Of a stretch of DNA of 64,000 nt, positions 9,501-17,404 are shown one piece after another. The stretch lies in the NCBI GenBank assembly GCA_964563435.1, contig CAZLXI010000026.1:1-64000 (forward strand), written 5' to 3'. This stretch comes from Leadbetterella sp964563435 (GTDB taxonomy: Bacteria; Bacteroidota; Bacteroidia; Cytophagales; Spirosomataceae). Made by a program: the position numbers and the translations under genes. Every line of letters starts with the position of its first letter. Position 1 is the first letter of the stretch. The notes under the pieces were generated by a model that saw only the letters and a list, made by a program, of their open reading frames with translations, made no database searches and was not told the origin of the DNA.

Positions 9501-9858
9501 TGAAATCCGGATCTTCAGCCGGAGGTTTTACATACGCTGCAATCACGGAGGAGTCCCTCAAAAACTCTGCACGAGCCGACTCCAGGTCGGCCACTTTGGC
9601 CTGAATGCTGAAAAAACCCAATGGATTGATCCTGGTTTTTGCGGTAAAATCGGCAAAGTCTTTCGGAACAGTCTTTAAGTCCGTTTGGGGGTTAAAAATA
9701 GGCTGTACCTTTGCCTTGATTCTGCTTACTGATTTGTTCAGTGTAGTGAGATCCTTTCGCCCGAGAGAACGAAAACTGTTTTTGTCCAGGTCAATTTGCG
9801 CCGTGTTGTCGAACATAACGACCAATTCACCCAGGTTTTCTTCTTTTTTAGTAGACAT
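6526..9858 (-). CDS. Subtilisin-like (S8) protease with twelve hemopexin repeats, four inserted in the catalytic domain
   Basis: A 1110-residue serine protease. Residues about 10-118 look like a propeptide. The catalytic residues are Asp160 (RVVDVEQGF), His191 (RDHGTAVLG), oxyanion Asn295 (AAGNGG) and Ser604 (NGTSSASP). Between about 372 and 597, just before the serine strand, lie four hemopexin repeats (pattern GxDAAxW...KxYFFK...YxRxxP). After the catalytic domain closes near 645, eight more follow to the C-terminus, so three four-bladed propellers are likely. A spacer (around AVIARQRIGNRPNLKQ) separates the last two sets. There is no N-terminal signal peptide and no type IX C-terminal domain, so the route of export, if any, is unclear. 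It heads a three-gene unit with the small propeptide-like gene and an ATP-grasp gene. Confidence 0.92.
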   Translation of the reverse strand: MSTKKEENLGELVVMFDNTAQIDLDKNSFRSLGRKDLTTLNKSVSRIKAKVQPIFNPQTDLKTVPKDFADFTAKTRINPLGFFSIQAKVADLESARAEFLRDSSVIAAYVKPPAEDPDFNWLTPDFSGNQGYLDAAPGGVDARFAWKLAGGKGNQVRVVDVEQGFNFDHEDLRSKISGLIAGNNRASSRDHGTAVLGVIAAEDNGRGTTGISNQVKLMAISHNGLGTSQAIIKAADQCQAGDIILLEVHRAGPVFNFDSPEGQRGYIAIEWWPDDFAAVRYATSKGIIVVEAAGNGGENFDLEIYNKRPAGFPNSWRNPFNLSNLQSGAVIVGAGASPGSGVDRTILSFSNWGKRVDVQGWGHNVATTGYGGLQGDKFVSIDPAAGWTVEAGFPKSPVGTGPGFLSAFGNGVDAAFWCDHNQKVYFFKKDQYYRVDPSVSWTAEAGYPKPIAGNWPGMPADFAEGIDAALWSHSNQRIYFFKGNKYVKINPSVSWNVESGYPKSISGNWPGLPASFNSGIDSAIYSYTNDKIYFFKKGNYVRINPSVSWNVEAGYPKPIDPNWKNLPSEFRRGIDAAFWDKTTQKVFFLKNDNLWYTGGFNGTSSASPVVTGALACIQGRLKARGKTILTSFTAQQLMRSTGSPQMRLSGIQETDADSNWKGINASFSSGLDAALWNGKSNMIYFFKGSQYVKVNPNNNWNIEPGYPKPIDGNWPGLPSGFTSGINAALWSDTNKKVYLFKGSQFVRIDPFNDWKMDSGYPKPIAGNWPGMPAGFASGVDDALYSFTNKKIYFFKGSEYVRINPAVSWDVEPGYPKPISGNWPGLPADFNNGIDAAVWSGTNQKIYLFKGEKYVRINPSVSWDMEAGYPAVIARQRIGNRPNLKQVFEQKGIASNWPGFPASFGSGLNASLWSETNKKVYFFKGNQFVRVDPFNNWEMDAGYPKPIAGNWPGMPSGFSSGVDAALFSHHNGKIYFFKGSQYVRIDPAVSWNVEAGYPKPIAGNWPNIPANFATGIDACFFSTKNNRIYMFKGNSYIRINPASSYATEAGYPSLIQGPWRGIPASFESGLDAVLWNEKSKRVYFFKGNQYLKINPDDNWTMEAGYPLGIIN

Positions 9859-9891
9859 GGCATTAATAGTTAAAATTAAAAAATAAAAAAC

Positions 9892-9908
9892 ACCAACAAG
9901 AGGTTGGT
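9892..9908 (-). promoter_or_regulatory. Leader hairpin with U-rich tail ahead of the protease gene
   Basis: On the minus strand ACCAAC pairs with GTTGGT across a 5-base loop, followed by GTTTTTTATTTTTT, about 35 bases before the protease start codon. The shape is that of a weak intrinsic terminator in the leader. A 6-bp stem is short, so attenuation is only a possibility. Confidence 0.35.
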
Positions 9909-10035
9909 TAAAAATTGTACAGGGTAAATTTTGCTAAAAGCAGTTTATAAATCCGGTCTTGCGATCAGACCTGTTGCGTTTCATGCTTTGAAGTTTGTAC
10001 GGAAAAGTTATTTTTCAAATACCGGGCCTTCAAAA

Positions 10036-10095
10036 ATTTAGTAAGTGGTAGCAATATTTAGTAATTGGCAGGGATATTTTTCAAATGGTAGTCAT
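10036..10095. repeat. Three tandem 20-bp units
   Basis: Three adjacent 20-base units start at 10036, 10056 and 10076. Units 1 and 2 begin ATTTAGTAA, and all three share AATGG- or AAGTGG-like cores and end in AT; the rough consensus is ATTTagtAAnTGGyAGnnAT. The spacing equals two turns of DNA, which would place three protein contacts on one face. They lie in the divergent region between the protease and LOG genes, so they may be an activator or repressor site. Confidence 0.6.
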
Positions 10096-10205
10096 CTGAC
10101 CCACACCGGTACTGTTACTCCTGAAACTTAATTTCTACAGAAAAATTAAATTTTCGCCTGCAGTGCATAAAAAAAATCTATCTTACATAAAGATTAACAA
10201 AAGAC

Positions 10206-10760
10206 ATGAGATCCGTACTTGTTTACTGTGGTTCCCGGCTGGGAAATTCCGATAAATATGCACAAGCGGCGGCCCGCCTGGGCGAACTGCTGGCCGGAGA
10301 AAACTACCGCTTACTCTTTGGAGGCGGCAATGTGGGCCTCATGGGAGTTTTGTCTAATTCCATGCTGGACCGGGGCGGTCAGGTGCTGGGTGTGATGCCC
10401 CAGCGGCTTATCGACCGTGAGATCGCTAACAACCGCTGTACAGAGCTCCGGGTGGTTAAAAGCATGCAGGAAAGGAAAGCCCTGATGGAAGAACTCGCTG
10501 ACATTATCATTACCCTTCCCGGTGGCTACGGCAGTATGGACGAGCTGTTTGAATCCCTGACCAATGCCCAGTTGGACCTCCATCAAAAACCGGTAATGAT
10601 TTTAAACACCGGTGGATTTTATGACGCACTGATCGCCCAGCTGGATAAAATGACCGAAGAAGGGTTTGTGTTAAAGGAAAACAGGGAAAAAGTGCTGGTG
10701 GGCGGCACACCGGAAGAACTGATGGAAATTATACATCAATCGGTCGTCAGCCTTCGGTGA
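10206..10760 (+). CDS. LOG-family protein (cytokinin riboside 5'-monophosphate phosphoribohydrolase type)
   Basis: A 184-residue Rossmann-fold protein of the LOG/TIGR00730 family. Members hydrolyse the N-glycosidic bond of nucleoside 5'-monophosphates, releasing ribose 5-phosphate and a base. The phosphate loop GGGNVGLMG (about residues 38-46) and the catalytic signature PGGYGSMDE (about 101-109; usual form PGGxGTxxE) are both present, and length is typical. It stands alone on the plus strand after a 347-bp gap and is followed by convergent genes. In bacteria the substrate is often a purine nucleotide; which one this enzyme uses is not known. Confidence 0.92.
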   Translation: MRSVLVYCGSRLGNSDKYAQAAARLGELLAGENYRLLFGGGNVGLMGVLSNSMLDRGGQVLGVMPQRLIDREIANNRCTELRVVKSMQERKALMEELADIIITLPGGYGSMDELFESLTNAQLDLHQKPVMILNTGGFYDALIAQLDKMTEEGFVLKENREKVLVGGTPEELMEIIHQSVVSLR

Positions 10761-10913
10761 ATGCGTTCACCCACCGGAAGAGCTTATGGAGGTTATTCCC
10801 TTGAATTCTTAAAAGCCGGAATACCTCCTCCGGACCCCTGATGAGGTCCGTTATCATTGCACTCCTGCATCAGCAAAAAGATTTCTCTGTAATTTCGCGT
10901 AAAGCCGGTGGTA

Positions 10914-11468
10914 TTATTTCACCTGGGCATTCAGCACCTTTAATACCTCATCCGACAGATTAGTGGTTTTGGTATCATCGGCAAAAAGTACCACCCGGTA
11001 AGGGCTCATCGGACTGTCGGTTTTATTCCGGGTAAAAATATAGGTAATGCCTTTCTGCTGCGACACCGTTTTGGCAGCAGCGCGAATCTCCTCTTTCACA
11101 CTGGCTATGCTTATCCCCATAAACTCCTGCAGCTCCTTCTCCGATTCCTTCTGAAAGTTTTCGGCGCTCTCCCGTAGCGCCTGTACCTTCTTTAAGTTGG
11201 AATTAAGCGACTCGCTGGTTTCCACAGCGATATTCTTCATGCTCTCCTGGTATTTCAGGTTGGCGTCCTGGTATTCCAGGGCGATCTTATTGAATTCGGT
11301 CTCAAAAGTTTCCTGCCTTTTCTTCAATTCCTCGTTCAGCCTCTTGACCCCGTTATAATTCTCAAAGATATAATCCTCAAAAATATAAGCAGCACTCACC
11401 TTTTTTGCCTGTGCAAAAACCCCGGCGCCCCATAATAAAAGAAAAACAGTACAAGTGATTTTTTTCAT
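10914..11468 (-). CDS. OmpH/Skp-family periplasmic chaperone
   Basis: A 184-residue OmpH (Skp-like) protein. It has a cleavable signal peptide (start MKKITCTVFLLLWGAGVFAQ) and a long helical middle (about residues 45-125) rich in Lys, Glu and Gln with heptad character, as in the tentacles of Skp that hold unfolded outer-membrane proteins. The C-terminal part (FTRNKTDSPM...DEVLKVLN) fits the end of OmpH homologs. It lies alone on the minus strand, away from bamA or lpxD, so it may be an additional paralog rather than the main chaperone; that is inference. Confidence 0.85.
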   Translation of the reverse strand: MKKITCTVFLLLWGAGVFAQAKKVSAAYIFEDYIFENYNGVKRLNEELKKRQETFETEFNKIALEYQDANLKYQESMKNIAVETSESLNSNLKKVQALRESAENFQKESEKELQEFMGISIASVKEEIRAAAKTVSQQKGITYIFTRNKTDSPMSPYRVVLFADDTKTTNLSDEVLKVLNAQVK

Positions 11469-11556
11469 GTGATCGTTAAATGACGCTCAAAAATAGCTAT
11501 TAATGGCAATTAATGGTATATTAACTGCGGGATTAATTAAAAATTGCATAAACCCG

Positions 11557-12951
11557 TCAGGGGTTATATCGTTTATTTCCCAAAAACCCCGTACCGGTAT
11601 CAAAATGATGGAATCCGTCGAGCGTGCTGGCCTTATGCGCTCTCCTCTCTTTACCTTCCGGCACTGACCCGCTGATGATGGCCAAAGCGGCACCCAGCAG
11701 CGTTTCAGACGGATCTCCCAGCGGCCGGTAAGGCAAAACATTTTCCTCTACCGGGTAATCGGCCGGGATCCCGGTTTTGTTGCCGTATGAAGACTCGTTA
11801 TTGACATTCAGAATAGAGCTCCAGGCCGGCATAAGCGTAAAGGGATATTTACCGCTCTCGTCGGTGATGATGGTCGAGATCACATTTTTTCCGTAGGTAT
11901 TCCCCCCTACTGTAAGCACAGAGCGGTAAGGTCTTAAACAGTTGATCACCAATTCTGAGGAAGAAGCCGATGATTTGGAGGTAATCACAAAAAGCCGGTT
12001 CAGGTGCGAAAGATTCGCGGTTTCATTGGTAAAATACCTCAGGGTGTCTGACGCCGTCCCGTTTTGCTGCGCCTGTTGGGTCAGGTATTCATTCGCCGAC
12101 CCGTGAAACAATTTCGCCTTACTGCCCAGGTCCGGGGCCAGCAAAGAAGCCATCACCTCTGCAATGGGGGTTACGCCGCCCGGGTTAAACCGCAGGTCCA
12201 GGATCATTTCATCGACCTTATTATCCTTAAAATGCTGAAAGATCCGGCGGGTTTCTTCCTCATAATTGAAAAGAAATTGTGTATAGACCAGGTAACCGAT
12301 CTTCCTGCCCTGCCATTCAACGATCGTGAAAAGCTGTAAAGGATCGATCTGGAATTTTCGCTTCGACAGGTTCAGGGTCCTGACGGAGTCTTCCGGTGTA
12401 ACTACGGTAAAAACGGCGGATTTTCTTTCGAGCAAAGCTGCGGTATTATCCGCATCAGGTACATCCCCGTCTATCCGGGTGATAATATCGCCCCGGCTTA
12501 ATCCGGCTTCTTCCGCGGGGCTTCCCTTTAAGACCAGCGAAACCGCCATCTTATATCCCGATTCATCGGTCAGCCGCTTATAACGGAAACCGTAAGACTC
12601 CAGGTTACCGCTCCAGTAATCCCCAATCTCCTGATACGTATTCTTAGCATAGGAATACCGGTCCTTTTCTTTATTGAGCAGTGAGTAGAAATACTCCAGC
12701 GGTTCGAGCGCTTTATCCATGGAATCCTCATCAGGTAGATCGTCCGCCCATAAATAATTAATGGTCATCTGCTGATATATCCATGTATTTTCGTCGAAGA
12801 ATCGGGGCTTAACGGGTATTTTTGTGGTATCTACTCCCACAGGATCCTCCGGGTCGGGTTCTACGGGTTCCACCCCTTTCCTGTCACAAGACTGGAGAAA
12901 ACAAAAGGCGATCCATAAAAACAGCGTAATGGTTTTAGAAGCTTCAGACAT
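11557..12951 (-). CDS. S41-family (C-terminal processing) protease lipoprotein
   Basis: A 464-residue envelope protease. The N-terminal signal ends at a lipobox (FLQSC, about Cys22). A PDZ-like domain follows at about residues 130-210 (GSPAEEAGLSRGDIITRIDG). The S41 core starts near DLRFNPGG. The catalytic serine is expected in TSKSSASSSE and the lysine in GNTYGKNV. These proteases cut unstructured C-terminal tails of envelope proteins. The gene stands alone, minus strand, with its 5' end facing the DUF5686 gene. The target is unknown. Confidence 0.9.
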   Translation of the reverse strand: MSEASKTITLFLWIAFCFLQSCDRKGVEPVEPDPEDPVGVDTTKIPVKPRFFDENTWIYQQMTINYLWADDLPDEDSMDKALEPLEYFYSLLNKEKDRYSYAKNTYQEIGDYWSGNLESYGFRYKRLTDESGYKMAVSLVLKGSPAEEAGLSRGDIITRIDGDVPDADNTAALLERKSAVFTVVTPEDSVRTLNLSKRKFQIDPLQLFTIVEWQGRKIGYLVYTQFLFNYEEETRRIFQHFKDNKVDEMILDLRFNPGGVTPIAEVMASLLAPDLGSKAKLFHGSANEYLTQQAQQNGTASDTLRYFTNETANLSHLNRLFVITSKSSASSSELVINCLRPYRSVLTVGGNTYGKNVISTIITDESGKYPFTLMPAWSSILNVNNESSYGNKTGIPADYPVEENVLPYRPLGDPSETLLGAALAIISGSVPEGKERRAHKASTLDGFHHFDTGTGFLGNKRYNP

Positions 12952-13077
12952 TTTCTTATAATTACCGGCAAATTTAACACAAATTGCTTCAAAACATATT
13001 CCTTTGAATAATTTACGGTCAACAGACTATAATAAATAAACGATCAAAAAGTTCAATAATTAAAAAAGGTATCGAAA

Positions 13078-13099
13078 ATCAGGAGGGTTTGCCCCTGAT
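13078..13099. repeat. Short inverted repeat in divergent promoter region
   Basis: ATCAGG-a-GGG pairs with CCC-CTGAT around a small loop, between the divergent starts of the S41 protease and DUF5686 genes. No gene ends here, so it is not an obvious terminator and may be an operator or a leader hairpin. Confidence 0.35.
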
Positions 13100-13180
13100 C
13101 CCATGAAGTTTTCATGACAAAGATTTTGACACGAACCCCATAAAACCCGGAACTCACTACCCGGAACTAATTTTATACAC

Positions 13181-15790
13181 ATGAAAAAACTTATCTCCGT
13201 AAAAAATCTCCTTTCGAAAAAAAATATCCGAACCCTGCTGTTTCTGCTGGCCACTCTTGCCGGTTCGCTGCCTGCACTGGCCACCCGGGTAAAAGGCGTG
13301 ATCCGCGACACCTCCGGCCAGCCTATGAGTTTTGCTTCCGTAGTGGTCAGGAGCGAAACCACCGGCACCATGGCCAACGAACAGGGGGAGTTCTCCCTGG
13401 ATCTTGCGGCCGGAAAGGCCTATGAGCTGGTGTTTCAGTTTCTGGGCTACAAGACCATCATTGAAAAGGTCGACGTCGGAGAAAAAGAGTTGTTTCTCCA
13501 CATCACCATGCAGGAGCAGTCTATCCGGCTCAGTGAAGTGAAAATAGACAAAGGCAACGAAGACCCCGCCTACTCCATCATGCGGAAAGCCATTGCCAAG
13601 AGTAAGATCCACGACAAACAGGTAGATCATTACGATGCCGATGTCTACGTAAAAAATACCCTGCTGATCAATAAGGTGCCGGCCTTGTTCCGAAAACAGC
13701 TCGAAAAAAACAACATAAAAGTGGGTGTGCCTTTTGTGTCCGAAGCTTTGGTCAACCTCAGGTTTACCCAACCCAATAAGCGGGTAACCAAAGTGCTGGC
13801 CAAAAAAATGAGCTTCGATGAAGTCGATATCTCCGGTGCCTACTACCTCGTCAACTTCTACGATATCCCGCGCGACCTCGACCTCGTGTCGCCTCTTTCA
13901 CCCAAGGCATTTTCGTATTACCGCTTCGAATACCTGGGTTACTTTGAAGACCGCGGGCGCATCATCAACAAAATAAAGATCATTCCGAGGAGCTACGGAC
14001 CGGGTGTTTGCCGGGGAACCATCTACATCATTGATGACCTGTGGTGCATTCACAGCATTGAGGCGGAAACCGTCAACCAGGGCTTTACTATTAAGCTGAA
14101 ACAGTTGTACAGCCCCCACCAGGAGGTTTGGGTTCCGGTAAGCCAGGTGATCGATTTCGGCGGCAAACCCTTTGGATTCGACTTTGGCGCCAAATTACAG
14201 GTCAACCCCAAATATAAAGCGCTCAGGATCAACCAGAAATATGTAGCCGAAGTGAAGGTGCTGGATACCAAAGACGCCCCTCAGCCCAAAGCCCGGAAAG
14301 ATGTTTCAATAACGCAGAAAGAGCTGACCTTAAAAGAGCTGAACCGACTGGCAAAGCAGATGGAAAAAGAAGAAAAGGCCGAACAGAAAAAAGAAGAGCG
14401 CAATACGGTGACCATCGACTCCGTATCTACCGATTCCCTGGCGCTGAAGCGTTCTACGGAATACTGGGAGTCCATCCGGTCTATACCGCTTACACTGGAA
14501 GAGATGAAAGGCTACCAGGTGGGCGACAGCATACGGGTGGTCCAGAAAATGGACAGTGTAAAAAAAACAACTCCCAAAAAGAAGGACACTCCCTGGAGTA
14601 AGATATTTATCGGCGACAACTTTATCATCGGGAAGAAATTAGCGTTCAGCTATACTTCCCCCCTGCTGCCCTTTGTGGGGGTAAATTATAATATGGTGGA
14701 AGGAATATTTACGGAAACCCGCCTGAAGTTTAGCAGGAACAAATACCGTCATGACAGATGGGGCTTTAACCTCGACAATACGGTGCGTTATTCCTTCGGC
14801 ATGAACCGCCTGATGGCCACCTCTGATCTCACGGTGAAAAAAGGGCGCCATAACCTGATCATCGGAGGTGGAGGCTTTACCCAAACCTTTGACTCTTCAC
14901 AGGCTATTCCTGCCTTTGCCAATACCATAGTCAACCTGTTTAAGATCAACCTTATGCAGCTTTACCTCAAAGAGGGCGGCTATCTGGGATACAACTATAC
15001 ACAGAGTAACATTTTCAGGGCTGCAGTTAAAGTGGAATTTGCCCACAGGAGTCCCTTGTCCAATCTGCCAAACCTTCCCCTGGCCATAGGAAAGCGCGAA
15101 CCTACCTCCAACGTTCCGGCTAACGAAGAGCTCGTAGATTCCGGGTTTGCCCCCCATAATGCTCTCATCTGGTCAAACTCCCTGCAATACCGGCCGGGGG
15201 CGAAATATAAGGTCCGGAATGGTATAAGGACGTATGCCGGCACTGACTGGCCCACTTTCACTCTAAACTATACCAAAGGCATGGCTGACGTTAATTACGA
15301 CTTCCTCAGCTTCGGGTTAGACCACTCGGTAAGCAGCGGGCCCGCAGTAAAATTGAAATATTATGCAGAAACGGGAACATTCCTGACTGATTCCCGGATA
15401 TACCTGATGGATATGAAGCATGTCAACAGCATCAAGATCTCGGAAACCACCACCAGCACCTACTCCTTTTACCGCCTCTTAAACACCCATCTGCCCGTGC
15501 AGATCAGCCCGGATAATTACTACCGCTACTCCACCAAGGGCGCTTATGTCAAGTTTCACGCGATCAATGAATTCCGGAAGCTGCTGGTGACGCAGATTCC
15601 TATAGCCCGGTTTACCGGCTTAAAAGAAGATCTTTTCATCAATTACCTGAAAACCCCGGCGAAGAAAAATTACCTGGAGGCGGGTTACGGCATAGACGGC
15701 ATCTTCAGGCTCTTACGGTTTGAGGTGATCACCGCATTTGAGAAAGGCATGAAACAACGCTGGGGATGGCAGATCGGGATCACCCTTTAA
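13181..15790 (+). CDS. DUF5686 outer-membrane protein with carboxypeptidase-regulatory-like domain
   Basis: An 869-residue envelope protein. A signal peptide (about residues 1-35, ending SLPALA) is followed by a CarboxypepD_reg-like beta domain (about 37-115, KGVIRDTSGQPMSFASVVV), as seen at the front of many Bacteroidota outer-membrane proteins. The DUF5686 region follows, starting near DPAYSIMRKAIA. A Lys/Glu-rich linker (about 370-415) precedes a long C-terminal part with alternating beta strands that looks like a membrane barrel. Function is unknown; such proteins are often found near surface or cell-wall functions. It is a single gene with two copies of CCCGGAACT just upstream. Confidence 0.85.
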   Translation: MKKLISVKNLLSKKNIRTLLFLLATLAGSLPALATRVKGVIRDTSGQPMSFASVVVRSETTGTMANEQGEFSLDLAAGKAYELVFQFLGYKTIIEKVDVGEKELFLHITMQEQSIRLSEVKIDKGNEDPAYSIMRKAIAKSKIHDKQVDHYDADVYVKNTLLINKVPALFRKQLEKNNIKVGVPFVSEALVNLRFTQPNKRVTKVLAKKMSFDEVDISGAYYLVNFYDIPRDLDLVSPLSPKAFSYYRFEYLGYFEDRGRIINKIKIIPRSYGPGVCRGTIYIIDDLWCIHSIEAETVNQGFTIKLKQLYSPHQEVWVPVSQVIDFGGKPFGFDFGAKLQVNPKYKALRINQKYVAEVKVLDTKDAPQPKARKDVSITQKELTLKELNRLAKQMEKEEKAEQKKEERNTVTIDSVSTDSLALKRSTEYWESIRSIPLTLEEMKGYQVGDSIRVVQKMDSVKKTTPKKKDTPWSKIFIGDNFIIGKKLAFSYTSPLLPFVGVNYNMVEGIFTETRLKFSRNKYRHDRWGFNLDNTVRYSFGMNRLMATSDLTVKKGRHNLIIGGGGFTQTFDSSQAIPAFANTIVNLFKINLMQLYLKEGGYLGYNYTQSNIFRAAVKVEFAHRSPLSNLPNLPLAIGKREPTSNVPANEELVDSGFAPHNALIWSNSLQYRPGAKYKVRNGIRTYAGTDWPTFTLNYTKGMADVNYDFLSFGLDHSVSSGPAVKLKYYAETGTFLTDSRIYLMDMKHVNSIKISETTTSTYSFYRLLNTHLPVQISPDNYYRYSTKGAYVKFHAINEFRKLLVTQIPIARFTGLKEDLFINYLKTPAKKNYLEAGYGIDGIFRLLRFEVITAFEKGMKQRWGWQIGITL

Positions 15791-15871
15791 GGAATACAAA
15801 CCGGTGTCATGTTAATTATAGATATTACAGCCAAATGCTAAAAATAAGCACCTTTTATCCTTAACTTTTAG

Positions 15872-15901
15872 TTTTTCACCGCAGCGGCGACCGCTTTTAA
15901 C
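15872..15901. repeat. Possible fragment of the dispersed palindromic element
   Basis: Directly after the udk stop codon, the minus strand reads AGCGGTCGCCGCTGCG, which matches the subterminal part of the repeat at 63325-63502 (AGCGGTTCGCCGCTGCG) with one base missing. It forms a short hairpin and is followed by GTGAAAAAC on the minus strand. It may be a remnant of that family or a chance hairpin serving as the udk terminator. Confidence 0.35.
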
Positions 15902-16534
15902 TTAACGCCAGGCGGGCTCCCTTTCCAGCAGGCTTTTAAGATACACGGAAAGTAATTTTAAGCCGTTCTCAAAATCACGGTTATTGTTGATAATAATATC
16001 CGCATCCTGCTTGGTAGGCCGTATAAAACGCTCATAGGTAGGCGCCACGTGATTCTCCCAACGGTAAAGAATGGAGTCCAGGTCATACTGCCGCTCATTC
16101 GTATCCCGTATAATCCGTCTTCTTATTTTTACATGCTCTACCGCATCAATAAAGATCTTCAGGTCAAGCATCGCAGAGATCGCCGGATCATGAAAAGCAA
16201 AGATCCCTTCCACCACGATAACCGGGGCAGGACGTAAGGTAATGATATCAGGCTCGAAGTCGCACTCGAAGGTATATTGCTTCATAGTAACGGACTCCCC
16301 GTTCTTCAGCAGGTTAATATGTTCGGCAAATTGTTTGAAATCAATAGATTCCGGCACATCAAAATTAAAGACACCGTTGGTGTCTTTGGGTACGTGCTTT
16401 CTTTCTTTATAATAATTATCCTGGGAAATCAGGCAAACCTCATCGGCCTTAAAATGCTCCAGCAGACTGTTCAAAAAAAAAGTCTTTCCTGAAGCGCTCC
16501 CGCCTGTAATTCCTATGATATACGGGGTCGTCAT
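15902..16534 (-). CDS. udk: Uridine kinase
   Basis: A 210-residue uridine/cytidine kinase that phosphorylates uridine and cytidine to UMP and CMP in pyrimidine salvage. The P-loop GGSASGKT is at residues 11-18. The substrate-loop segment SQDNYYKERK and the Asp-containing FNFDVPESID are characteristic. Length is normal. Its start codon overlaps the end of purQ (ATGA-type overlap), so the two are translated from one message: a salvage kinase coupled to a purine synthesis gene. Confidence 0.93.
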   Translation of the reverse strand: MTTPYIIGITGGSASGKTFFLNSLLEHFKADEVCLISQDNYYKERKHVPKDTNGVFNFDVPESIDFKQFAEHINLLKNGESVTMKQYTFECDFEPDIITLRPAPVIVVEGIFAFHDPAISAMLDLKIFIDAVEHVKIRRRIIRDTNERQYDLDSILYRWENHVAPTYERFIRPTKQDADIIINNNRDFENGLKLLSVYLKSLLEREPAWR

Positions 16535-17220
16535 TTCTCCACTACATTAAGGATCTGTTCCAGGATCAGGAATCCGTCGGTATTCCCCAGCGCCTTATCG
16601 GAGGCCCGCTCCGGGTGAGGCATCATCCCGAATACGTTCTTATTCTTATTGGTCACACCGGCAATATTCTGAAGGCTGCCGTTCGGGTTAGCCTCTTCCG
16701 TGATATGTCCCTGTTCATCACAATACCGGAAAAGCACCTGGTCATTGTCATTCAGTAATTTCAGGGTATCTTCGTTGGCAAAATACCGGCCGTCACCGTG
16801 AGCAATGGGGATTTTATATGCGCGGTCTTCCAATCCGGCCGTCAGCAGGGCTGAAGCACTTTCCGGTTTAAGATGAATATTCTTACAGATATATTTCTGC
16901 GAAGTATTCTTCAGCAGAACGCCCGGTACCAGCCCGGCTTCCACCAGGATCTGGAATCCGTTACAGATGCCCATCACATAGCCCCCGCGATTCGCATGAG
17001 CGATCACCTCGTTCATGACCGGTGAAAAACGGGCAATAGCACCGCTTCTGAGATAATCTCCGTAAGAAAACCCGCCCGGAAGAAATATAAAATCACAATT
17101 CTGCAGGTCATGGTCCTTATGCCATATTTTCACCACTTCCTGGCGCAGATTGTACTTCAGGGCAAAGATCGTATCATCTTCGCAGTTGGATCCCGGAAAA
17201 ACCACTACACCGAACTTCAT
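16531..17220 (-). CDS. purQ: Phosphoribosylformylglycinamidine synthase, glutaminase subunit
   Basis: The 229-residue PurQ subunit makes ammonia from glutamine for the fourth step of de novo purine synthesis (FGAR to FGAM) in complex with PurL and PurS. The class I amidotransferase nucleophile is in GICNGFQILVEAG, and the His-Glu pair is in MMPHPERA. The FPGSNCEDD motif near the N-terminus is typical of PurQ. Bacteroidota often use a long fused PurL; a separate PurQ implies the small-PurL, PurS-dependent complex, whose other subunits are not in this window. purM is 18 kb away at 35.1 kb. Confidence 0.93.
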   Translation of the reverse strand: MKFGVVVFPGSNCEDDTIFALKYNLRQEVVKIWHKDHDLQNCDFIFLPGGFSYGDYLRSGAIARFSPVMNEVIAHANRGGYVMGICNGFQILVEAGLVPGVLLKNTSQKYICKNIHLKPESASALLTAGLEDRAYKIPIAHGDGRYFANEDTLKLLNDNDQVLFRYCDEQGHITEEANPNGSLQNIAGVTNKNKNVFGMMPHPERASDKALGNTDGFLILEQILNVVEK

Positions 17221-17404
17221 AAAGGAGCTTTATTTTTTACTGCAAAATTAAGAAATGAATCGGGGATGACCCAAATCCACCCCGAAAGTTTTTCCTTTGC
17301 TCATGGGTGGGTTATCCGAACTTACGCCGCAGCCGGACCACAGCCTCCCTGAAAATTCCCGGCCATTTTGGTCATAGCAGGCCTTTAGGGGGCATTATAG
17401 CCCT

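Larger units (their letters stand above)
9859..10205. other. Intergenic region, 347 bp, divergent promoters and repeats
   Basis: This gap separates the minus-strand protease gene from the plus-strand LOG gene and should hold promoters for both. It contains the hairpin at 9892-9908 and the three 20-bp units at 10036-10095, listed separately. I found no full TTTG / TAnnTTTG pair on either strand, and no small gene. Confidence 0.5.

Noticed and set aside
15872..15901. Full copy of the dispersed element after udk
   Set aside because: Only about 16 bases match; it is reported as a possible fragment and not counted as a copy.
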